From NCBI RefSeq assembly GCF_019317285.1, contig NZ_CP079218.1, forward strand, positions 186,001-250,000: DNA of 64,000 bases, read 5' to 3'. The notes under the pieces were generated by a model, which made no database searches, was not told where the DNA came from, and saw only the letters and a program-made list of their open reading frames with translations. The position numbers and the translations under genes were made by a program. The DNA comes from Pedobacter sp. D749 (GTDB taxonomy: Bacteria > Bacteroidota > Bacteroidia > Sphingobacteriales > Sphingobacteriaceae). This document shows positions 7,961 to 14,688 of the stretch, piece by piece (positions within the stretch are counted from its first letter, which is position 1; every line of letters begins with the position of its first letter).

Positions 7961-8334
7961 TATTTTCCTGTCCAACCCAAACTTGTATGTTTAAAATCAT
8001 CTGGAAATTTCAGACCATAACCCAGCATGCGGTCAAAAGATGAATGTGCAACCAGTAGTAATCCTATGGAGATAAGTACATCTATGTGCATCGCAAAACC
8101 AGCTGCCAGCAGAACTATTGCTACCGCACGATGATGAAATAAGTTATAGGTGAAAGCGCCTACGCGGGTATTCACCAGGTAACCGATCATAGAAAGATCA
8201 GGCGCAAAAAATAGCAATACCCACAGCCAAACCGATAATCCCAGATTATATTTCGTTAAGAAATAAATAGCTATTGCAGTTATGGCTGCTTCTTCAATTC
8301 TGATGGTGAAATCCATCACTTTTTGCTGATTCAT
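7960..8334 (-). CDS. DUF4260 family membrane protein
   Basis: This 124-residue protein matches the DUF4260 signature: an opening EEAAITAIAIYFLTKYN, APDLSMIGY in the middle, and the strongly conserved ending HSSFDRMLGYGLKFPDDFKHTSLG. It has four predicted membrane helices. Function is unknown for the family. The upstream gene on the same strand is a Crp/Fnr regulator (61 bp gap) and the downstream gene is the broken cupin, so the three may have formed one unit. Confidence 0.82.
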   Translation of the reverse strand: MNQQKVMDFTIRIEEAAITAIAIYFLTKYNLGLSVWLWVLLFFAPDLSMIGYLVNTRVGAFTYNLFHHRAVAIVLLAAGFAMHIDVLISIGLLLVAHSSFDRMLGYGLKFPDDFKHTSLGWTGK

Positions 8335-8395
8335 GACAATGATTTTTGTTAGCTCAAATGTATGCCTGAAACAATGGGTAAGCTCTTGACAAAAA

Positions 8396-8965
8396 TCAAG
8401 AAACCATTTTCCTCCGTATCCGGCTGAAAGTTTCAGGTGTCATGCCGAGCATAGAGGCCAGGTATTGAAGCGGTACCTGATTAAAAAGTTCACGGTTGTG
8501 CTCTAAGAGTTTTTGATAACGGTCTTCGGCGGTCAGGGAAATGAGGTCCATGATTCGGTTCTCCATCATTACAAAACATTTACCCGTAAACAGTTTTTCA
8601 AATTCATGCCATTTGGGCACCAGTCTTCCCATCGTTAAGTACGCTTCGTAATCGATCGTAAACAAACGCGTTGGTGTGAGTGCCTGGATATCAAACCGAG
8701 AGGCATTCCTGAACATGAAACCCTGGAGATCTGTGATGAAATAACCGGCAGTGCCTATCCATTGGGTAACTTCTTTTTCTGGCAGCTTTACAAAAACTCT
8801 TAAAATACCACTTTCTATAAAACTAAGTTTATTGCAGAATTTACCTGTTCTTAAGAAATAGTTTCCCTTTTCAATTACCTCGGGTTTAAATAATCCGCTC
8901 ACTTTTTGACAGTCATCCGGACTAATGCCGAAATGGTGGTGGATATAACTTTCAAGTTCGTTCAT
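8396..8965 (-). CDS. Crp/Fnr-family transcriptional regulator
   Basis: This 189-residue protein opens MNELESYIHHHFGIS, the start typical of Bacteroidota Crp-like regulators. A beta-roll follows (KGNYFLRTGKFCNKLSFIESGILRVF) and an HTH ends the protein (QVPLQYLASMLGMTPETFSRIRRK). It is close to full length. It is divergent from a decayed oxidoreductase locus at 9099-9330. Such regulators commonly sit beside the NAD(P)H- or flavin-dependent oxidoreductase they control, so this one may have lost its original target. Confidence 0.85.
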   Translation of the reverse strand: MNELESYIHHHFGISPDDCQKVSGLFKPEVIEKGNYFLRTGKFCNKLSFIESGILRVFVKLPEKEVTQWIGTAGYFITDLQGFMFRNASRFDIQALTPTRLFTIDYEAYLTMGRLVPKWHEFEKLFTGKCFVMMENRIMDLISLTAEDRYQKLLEHNRELFNQVPLQYLASMLGMTPETFSRIRRKMVS

Positions 8966-9098
8966 CTATATTTTTTTATGATCAAGGTAGCTGCATTAAA
9001 ATGCTCCAGGCCAAAACAGTGATCTGATACAAGTTTCCGTTTTTTGATCGTAGCATATTTGCATAGTCAATTATAAACAACAATTAAAGAATACAAAG

Positions 9099-9155
9099 AT
9101 GAAAAAGAAAATAGTAATACCTGGGGCTACAGGCAGGGAAATCGCTTTTAAATGA
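9099..9155 (+). pseudogene. Remnant of the 5' end of a short-chain dehydrogenase-like gene
   Basis: Eighteen codons read [18 protein letters not shown] and stop at TGA. The opening resembles the beta1-loop of SDR/NmrA-type NAD(P)-binding proteins (xVITGATxGIG), but the Gly pattern is already damaged. A few dozen bases later an unrelated oxidoreductase 3' end follows, so most of one or two genes has been deleted here. Confidence 0.45.
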
Positions 9156-9186
9156 TTACGGTCAAAAAAATGGCATTTTCAGATCC

Positions 9187-9330
9187 CGACTATATATCCA
9201 TCTATTCCTGGCCAATCCAGATCTGCCAAAACGATTTGAAAAAGAGGCAACACTCAACGAACCGGACAGGGCTACCATGTTTGGGAACGGAGCGCATGGT
9301 TATGTCGATTATCCATTTTTAAATGATTAA
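9187..9330 (+). pseudogene. Remnant of the 3' end of an Old-Yellow-Enzyme (alkene reductase) gene
   Basis: The frame ending at TAA 9330 reads [16 protein letters not shown], then [23 protein letters not shown]. This is the characteristic C terminus of NADH:flavin oxidoreductase/Old-Yellow-Enzyme proteins (LANPDLPxR, xYGGGAxGYTDYP). Only about 47 codons survive; the TIM-barrel and FMN site are gone. It follows directly after the SDR-like 5' remnant, so a deletion has fused two oxidoreductase gene ends next to the Crp/Fnr regulator. Confidence 0.65.
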
Positions 9331-9688
9331 ATGCATTTAACGATATCCAACACGGTGATCAAAAAGAATGTACAGACGCAGCATGTTTGCGTCTGTTTCA
9401 TTTCGATGTGCGCTTTGGTAACGATTACCTGCATTTCTGGGTACAGTTGTTCCGTTTGGTGTATCCTTCCGATCAATAGCCAACACAGGTTTATTATTCT
9501 GCTGAAGGATAAAGTTGCCTTGTGTTTACCATTTGAGATATTTTAAAGGTTTTTAATCCGAGAATATATATGATAACATTGTGGCGTGTAAAAACCGCCG
9601 GTTCAGATATGCGTTATGCCTGCTTAATTGCTTGTTCACTAAGCCATTCCAAAAACAATTTTTAACAATAAATCGATTTAGAATGTTA
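9331..9688. other. Non-coding gap, nothing recognised
   Basis: About 360 bp between the Old-Yellow-Enzyme remnant and the hairpin before the GH2 gene. An open frame at 9331-9546 has unusual composition (VCVCFISMCALVTIT) and no family resemblance, so I treat it as chance. No repeat family seen elsewhere in the window is present. Confidence 0.4.
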
Positions 9689-9726
9689 AAAAGCTTATCT
9701 TGGTGTGTTGATCCAGATAAGCTTTT
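9689..9726 (+). promoter_or_regulatory. Perfect 12-bp inverted repeat just upstream of GH2
   Basis: AAAAGCTTATCT at 9689-9700 is the exact reverse complement of 9715-9726, with a 14-nt spacer. It ends 14 nt before the GH2 start codon. No long T run follows, so it is not a standard terminator. It could be an operator dyad or a 5'-UTR hairpin that affects translation of the GH2 gene. Confidence 0.5.
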
Positions 9727-9740
9727 ACTTAAAACATTTT

Positions 9741-11573
9741 ATGAAAAATACGATTTTAAATATCCTTTTTTTAACGATTTTTTTTCAGGTAAACTACTGC
9801 GGATATACTTTCGCCCAAACAGCTAAACTGCCCACAAAATGGACTCAGGCAGCAATGGCTTCTTCAAACCCGTTTCCAGACTATCCGCGGCCTCAGCTGG
9901 TCCGTGGAGAGTGGAAGTCGCTCAATGGAAAATGGGACTATATTGGGGGTAAAGAAAAAAAGGCTGCTTTAAATCCCCGTGTACCTATTGAATTCCCCAC
10001 TAATGGCGAGCAGATCCTTGTACCATACTGCCCTGAATCCGTGATTTCCGGAATCGAGCGTAAACAGGAAGTAAATATGTGGTACCGCAGATATTTTGAA
10101 ATTCCACAGAAATGGAGAGGTAAAAATGTACTGATTAACTTTGAGGCGGTAGATCATGAGGCGACCGTTTTTGTAAATGGACAAAAGGTTGGTACTCATT
10201 CCGGCGGATACGATGGCTTTTCGCTGGATATTACCAGGTTCTTGAAGGCGGGTCGTAATGAGCTTATTGTCTCCGCCTACGATTCCAACGACGGGACAAT
10301 GCCTTCAGGAAAGAATGGCCCCCGCGGCGACTACACCTTCAGTTCGGGGATCTGGCAAAGTGTATGGCTCGAGCCGGTTAGTCTGGTGCACATCACAAAT
10401 ATCAGACTTTTACCAGATCTGGAGCATAGCAGGCTGCAGGTGAAGGTGGAAGCTGGCACGTCAAATTTATCTGCTGTTGCCATGGATGGGAAGAAAGTAG
10501 TCTCACAGTGGGAAGGAAGCGCCGGAAATACTTTTTATCTGCCCATTACCAGCCCCAAACTTTGGTCTCCGGAAGAGCCTTTTCTATATGATCTTAAAAT
10601 CTCGGTTAAAGACCGCAATGGGAAAGTAACTGATGAAATTAGCAGCTACTTCGGGTTGCGCGATATCAGGCTCGGCAAGGTGGCCGGCATAGTACGTCCA
10701 CTTTTGAATGGAAAGTTTATCATGCAGGTTGGGCTATTGGACCAGGGCTATTGGCCAGACGGCATTCTTACAGCACCAAGTGATGAAGCGCTAAAGTCGG
10801 ATCTTGAGTTTACAAAAAATGCCGGCTTTAATCTTATTCGCAAGCACATGAAAACTGAGCCCAAACGCTTTTATTACTGGGCAGATAAACTGGGAATGCT
10901 GCTTTGGCAGGATATGCCGGCGATATGGTACCAGAATGAAGATACGGCCAGGGTGCGGCCGGCATTCCGCAGAGAACTTAAGGAAATTATGGACGAGCAT
11001 TATAACGCCCCTTCCATTATTGCATGGGTGCCTTTCAACGAAAATTGGGGTGCCTTCGATGTGCCGAAAATTACCGATTGGGTTAAAAAGTATGATCCAT
11101 CCAGGCTGGTTAATGGAAATTCAGGCTTTAATAATAACCCTGACTACCAAAAGGCTGCGGGAGACCCGGGTAATGGAGACTTTGTGGATACCCACATTTA
11201 CATTGGTCCTAATGATGCCTCGAAACCCGACGCTAAACGGGCAGCATCTTTAGGTGAATTTGGAGGGGTGGGGCTTTTTGTGAGGGGGCACATGTGGCCT
11301 GTAGAGAATAATGCTTATGCTTATGAACCTACCTCTGAAGCATTGACGGATAGGTTTGTGCTGTTAATGAGCCAGGTTGAGCAGTTGATGAAATATCAGG
11401 GACTCAGTGTAGCGGTTTATACCCAGACAACCGATGTGGAACATGAGGTAAATGGACTGCTGAGCTACGACCGCGCTGTTGAGAAAATGGATATCAAAAG
11501 GGTTAGCGAGATTAACAGAGCGATAATTGCAGAGGGAAACAAACTAAATTCATTAGAGTATAAAAGGAAATAA
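9741..11573 (+). CDS. Glycoside hydrolase family 2, secreted
   Basis: Translation from ATG 9741 gives 610 residues with a signal peptide (about 26 residues, ending FAQ). The GH2 layout is clear. A sugar-binding jelly roll opens YPRPQLVRGEWKSLNGKWDY, an immunoglobulin-like domain follows, then a TIM barrel. In the barrel, WVPFNENWG supplies acid/base E434 and SLGEFGG supplies nucleophile E506. The family includes beta-galactosidases, beta-glucuronidases and beta-mannosidases; the short form without C-terminal domains does not settle which. It probably works in the periplasm. The start at 9741 removes 12 upstream codons that overlap the hairpin. Confidence 0.87.
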   Translation: MKNTILNILFLTIFFQVNYCGYTFAQTAKLPTKWTQAAMASSNPFPDYPRPQLVRGEWKSLNGKWDYIGGKEKKAALNPRVPIEFPTNGEQILVPYCPESVISGIERKQEVNMWYRRYFEIPQKWRGKNVLINFEAVDHEATVFVNGQKVGTHSGGYDGFSLDITRFLKAGRNELIVSAYDSNDGTMPSGKNGPRGDYTFSSGIWQSVWLEPVSLVHITNIRLLPDLEHSRLQVKVEAGTSNLSAVAMDGKKVVSQWEGSAGNTFYLPITSPKLWSPEEPFLYDLKISVKDRNGKVTDEISSYFGLRDIRLGKVAGIVRPLLNGKFIMQVGLLDQGYWPDGILTAPSDEALKSDLEFTKNAGFNLIRKHMKTEPKRFYYWADKLGMLLWQDMPAIWYQNEDTARVRPAFRRELKEIMDEHYNAPSIIAWVPFNENWGAFDVPKITDWVKKYDPSRLVNGNSGFNNNPDYQKAAGDPGNGDFVDTHIYIGPNDASKPDAKRAASLGEFGGVGLFVRGHMWPVENNAYAYEPTSEALTDRFVLLMSQVEQLMKYQGLSVAVYTQTTDVEHEVNGLLSYDRAVEKMDIKRVSEINRAIIAEGNKLNSLEYKRK

Positions 11574-11639
11574 GGTTAATTGACGCATAAGTTAATTAAA
11601 TTTTAAGCTAATTTGTAATCTCCAAAACGAATACTTACG

Positions 11640-11969
11640 ATGAGCGACGACAATTTGAAACATTTAGGTGAGATGACCACATTAAGCGAGGTAATGAATC
11701 ACTTATCCAAAGAAGGCTATACTTTCGATTTTAATACAGCTGTAAAATCCGTTGATGAACAAAATGCACTCGCGCAGCATCCGGAAAATTTTCTGATTGA
11801 TAAATTTTACAGATTTGAGGGTGCCTCAGATCCTGAAGATGAATCTATCTTATACGCTATATCATCAACAGACGGAAAAATAAAAGGATTACTTGTGGAT
11901 GGTTATGGTATCTCCGCTGAGTATCCGGTAGAAGAAATTATTAAAAAAATAAAAACCAGGACAAAGTAG
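11640..11969 (+). CDS. Conserved small protein upstream of flavoprotein/UBP operon
   Basis: This 109-residue acidic cytosolic protein begins MSDDNLKHLGEMTTLSEVMNHL and ends in a basic tail (KKIKTRTK). Similar Bacteroidota proteins are sometimes labelled phosphoribosylpyrophosphate synthetase, but no PRPP-synthetase motif is visible and I do not support that label. The stop lies 3 nt before the start of the flavoprotein gene, so co-transcription is very likely. A role connected to that redox protein is inference. Confidence 0.6.
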   Translation: MSDDNLKHLGEMTTLSEVMNHLSKEGYTFDFNTAVKSVDEQNALAQHPENFLIDKFYRFEGASDPEDESILYAISSTDGKIKGLLVDGYGISAEYPVEEIIKKIKTRTK

Positions 11970-11972
11970 CGT

Positions 11973-13211
11973 ATGGACAAACTTAAACTATACGGCGTTC
12001 CCGATTCTCAGGAAATTTATCCGATCAGGGATTTTTTAAAAAGAAGTGTTGTTGATTTCGACTGGTTTGACCTCTCGCATGACGGGCAGGGCCAGGGAAT
12101 TACTTCTTTCGACAATCCACAAAAGCATCCGGTAATAGAATTTCCTGATGGAAAAATAATTGTTAATCCTTCTTTAGAAGAGATTGCCTGTAACCTGGGT
12201 TGGATTACGGAACCTAAGTATGATGAATATGATCTGTCCATATACGGTGCGGGTCCGGCGGGATTAAGTGCTGCAGTTTACGCTGCATCTGAAGGATTGA
12301 AAACCATTCTTATAGAAAGGGAAGCGGTAGGCGGACAAGCAGGTACCAGCTCTTTAATTGAGAATTATCTTGGCTTTCCGGAGGGTATATCGGGTGCAAA
12401 TCTGGCTGAGCGGGCCAGGCAGCAGGCTTTAAAGTTTGGCGTGGAAATTTTACTGCTCAAAGAAGGGATTAAGGGCACTTTTTACGATAATAAGATTCAT
12501 GTCGATTTTGCCTCTGGTGAAAAACTGGTCGCGAAGGCTAATATTTGTGCAACAGGAGTGGAATACGCAAGACTGAACCTGCCGGATGAAGAAAGGTTTT
12601 TTCATAAAGGCGTATACTACGGAGCCGGTGCCAGCGAAGCTTTTTTTTGCCAGGACAAGGATTTATACATCATAGGCGGGGGAAATTCAGCCGGCCAGGC
12701 CGCAACTTATTTTTCAGGATTTGCAAAACGCGTCTTTATGGTTATCAGAAAAGGAAATCTTGCCGAAACCTTGTCTGAATACCTCATTCAAAGAATTGCC
12801 AGTATCAAAAACATTTTTGTTTTGTATCATTCACAGGTTACTGCGCTGGAAGGCGAGGATTACCTGCAACGGATTAAAATAGCCAATAGCGAACAGGGAA
12901 CGGAATCCTGGCATGAAACATCAAAACTGTTTATTTGTATAGGCGGAAAGCCCAACACAGAGTGGGCCTCGGAAACAGCCATTTGCAGGGACAGGAATGG
13001 ATACCTGTATACCGGAAATGATGTGATGGCGCTGGATCAATATAAAAAATGCTGGGAACTTGATAGGCCTCCCTTTCACCTGGAGACCAGCGTGCCCGGA
13101 TCTTTTGCTGCGGGAGACGTACGATTCAATTCAGTAAAGCGTGTAGCATCCGCCGTTGGAGAGGGTGCAATGGCCGTTACACAAGTACATCAATATCTAT
13201 CAAAACTATAA
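11973..13211 (+). CDS. Thioredoxin-reductase-like flavoprotein lacking the redox CxxC
   Basis: In this 412-residue protein, residues 1-80 look like a glutaredoxin/thioredoxin fold (LKLYGVPDSQEIYPIRDFL) without an active-site Cys pair. The FAD domain follows (YGAGPAGLSAAVYAASEGL, about 91-109; GGQAGTSSLIENYLGFP, about 120-136), then an NAD(P)H domain (IIGGGNSAGQAA, about 233-244). Where true thioredoxin reductases carry CATC, this protein reads YYGAGASEAF, so it cannot reduce thioredoxin by the usual route. It is probably an NAD(P)H-dependent FAD oxidoreductase with another acceptor. It sits in a tight operon, 2 bp before the UBP zinc-finger gene. Confidence 0.85.
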   Translation: MDKLKLYGVPDSQEIYPIRDFLKRSVVDFDWFDLSHDGQGQGITSFDNPQKHPVIEFPDGKIIVNPSLEEIACNLGWITEPKYDEYDLSIYGAGPAGLSAAVYAASEGLKTILIEREAVGGQAGTSSLIENYLGFPEGISGANLAERARQQALKFGVEILLLKEGIKGTFYDNKIHVDFASGEKLVAKANICATGVEYARLNLPDEERFFHKGVYYGAGASEAFFCQDKDLYIIGGGNSAGQAATYFSGFAKRVFMVIRKGNLAETLSEYLIQRIASIKNIFVLYHSQVTALEGEDYLQRIKIANSEQGTESWHETSKLFICIGGKPNTEWASETAICRDRNGYLYTGNDVMALDQYKKCWELDRPPFHLETSVPGSFAAGDVRFNSVKRVASAVGEGAMAVTQVHQYLSKL

Positions 13212-13213
13212 TT

Positions 13214-13486
13214 ATGGAAAATAATCAACCATGCAGCCATTTATCGGCTATTAAAGAATTGAAGTTGGCGAAACAGCCTGTTTGTGAAGAATGCGTAAAG
13301 CAGGGCACAGATTGGGTTCATTTACGTACCTGCCAAACTTGCGGTATAACTTTGTGCTGCGATTCCTCTCCAAAACAACACATGTCTCAACACTTTAAAA
13401 TCAAGGAGCATCCTGTAGTGATTTCTTCAGAGCCCGGGGAACGATGGTTGTACTGTTATGTTGATGATCAGGTTGCAGAATACTAA
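13214..13486 (+). CDS. UBP-type zinc-finger protein
   Basis: The product is 90 residues, nearly all one zf-UBP domain. Likely metal ligands are C7 and H9 (CSHL), C24 and C27 (CEEC), C40 and C43 (CQTC), C48, and His residues at 56, 60 and 66. The WVHLRTCQTC and RWLYCYVDD segments match the ubiquitin-tail-binding fold known from eukaryotic deubiquitinases. Bacteria such as this have no ubiquitin system visible here, so the bound C-terminal peptide is unknown. The 2-bp spacing to the flavoprotein suggests a functional pair. Confidence 0.88.
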   Translation: MENNQPCSHLSAIKELKLAKQPVCEECVKQGTDWVHLRTCQTCGITLCCDSSPKQHMSQHFKIKEHPVVISSEPGERWLYCYVDDQVAEY

Positions 13487-13746
13487 ATTTTATAGAATCA
13501 TTTGATAATGAGGTAAAGGTTGGGGCAATCTATGTTCAGCCTGGCGAAAGTGGGTGGTAAATGGGCTACCAGAACAGTACAATCAAACCAAAAGACACTT
13601 AAAAAGTCATATAAATAATACGGGTATAACCAGTATCTGTGTTTTTTTACATTCCTAAAAACGCTAAAAAGCAACCTCAGGGCACTTTGTTGATATTTAT
13701 CAAAAGCTCTTTTATTGTTAACTTAACTTTAAAAAATAATTAATCA

Positions 13747-13754
13747 TACCTTTG
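13747..13754 (+). promoter_or_regulatory. Putative -7 promoter element very close to a start codon
   Basis: TACCTTTG matches the Bacteroidota TAnnTTTG -7 consensus and ends 5 nt before the ATG at 13760. If used, transcription would begin at or next to the start codon, giving a leaderless or near-leaderless mRNA. A TTG is present upstream at 13715-13717, but the 29-nt spacing is longer than usual. Confidence 0.4.
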
Positions 13755-13759
13755 GCCCC

Positions 13760-14347
13760 ATGAAAACCGCTCTTAAAATCATGGTGTTATCATTGTTAAT
13801 GATTAATGCTAAAGCCCAATCTGTTAAACAGTTATCAGTTGAATTGTTATCAACTACCCGTGCAGACTTTAACAAAAATTTAATGAAGTTGGATTCGGTC
13901 AATCTTAATGATCTGCCTCCATCTGTTTATTTATTCTCCAGAGATGGTAAACAGGAAGTAAACATTGCCGGAGTTACAGTCTTAACTGATCAAAAAGTTA
14001 TTACTGGTATTAAAGACATGAATCTGTCTGAGGAATCATTGAAAAATATCAGCGACAGACTAAAAGTTCTGGATAAACTTCAGAAAGCCTATAGCGAAGC
14101 ATCCAATGATGAATATAGGTCTAACAAAAGAAACAAGAATAACATTGTTTTCTATGATCGTAGATTTTTTGTAGCTCTAAACGCAATGAAAGCAACTTTG
14201 AAAGACTTTAAAAAGATGTATTCTGCAAGTCAGGATGATAAAACTAAAACAATATCATTTGCAGCAATGAGAAACCCTAACGTTGACTGGAAGTTCTATA
14301 GTCATTTGATAGAAGTTGAGCAAGAAAAGATAGCACTTACCAAATAG
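13760..14347 (+). CDS. Secreted protein of unknown function
   Basis: This 195-residue protein has a signal peptide (MKTALKIMVLSLLMINAKAQ). The rest is helical and charged (ESLKNISDRLKVLDKLQKAYSEA, NAMKATLKDFKKMYSAS) without Cys. I recognise no family. It stands alone, with a putative promoter immediately upstream and a strong terminator after it, so it is probably a monocistronic unit. Confidence 0.6.
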   Translation: MKTALKIMVLSLLMINAKAQSVKQLSVELLSTTRADFNKNLMKLDSVNLNDLPPSVYLFSRDGKQEVNIAGVTVLTDQKVITGIKDMNLSEESLKNISDRLKVLDKLQKAYSEASNDEYRSNKRNKNNIVFYDRRFFVALNAMKATLKDFKKMYSASQDDKTKTISFAAMRNPNVDWKFYSHLIEVEQEKIALTK

Positions 14348-14367
14348 TTGTTATCCCGGTTAAAACT

Positions 14368-14405
14368 GCCATCTGTAGCGAAAGTTGTAGGTGGCTTTTG
14401 ATTTT
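14368..14405 (+). terminator. Rho-independent terminator with GAAA tetraloop
   Basis: GCCATCTGTAGC and GTTGTAGGTGGC pair over 12 positions (including G-U pairs) around a GAAA loop, followed by TTTTGATTTT. It lies 20 nt after the stop of the secreted protein gene. Confidence 0.85.
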
Positions 14406-14688
14406 ATAGGCATGCCTGGATACTCAGTTTTTGTAATCTATTAAAATTAAAGAAGAATAGAATGATCTTGAAAAGGAGCGGTATTTTGTTGATTCTAGGT
14501 TAGAATTTGAGCTCCAAACCTCAGCTACACCAAAAACCTTGTGCGGCTGGCAAGTATAGTAACGCAAATCCGCTCGTTTAAGAACTGCTTTTGTAATCGA
14601 ACCAACTAAAATTAAACCATTTATTTACTTATTTTAACATTGTTCTTTCCTTAATTGGTACGCACTGTTTTAACATTTAGATTTGAGG
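14406..14688. other. Non-coding upstream region of the second GH2 gene
   Basis: About 280 bp with no open frame or repeat that I can support. No TAnnTTTG promoter element was found close to the GH2 start. Confidence 0.4.

Noticed and set aside
9331-9546. 71-codon plus-strand open frame
   Set aside because: Cys-rich, irregular composition, no family resemblance, and located in a decayed locus.
11640-11969. Phosphoribosylpyrophosphate synthetase label for the small protein
   Set aside because: The protein is 109 residues and lacks the PRPP-binding loop and the ATP-binding flag region of that enzyme.
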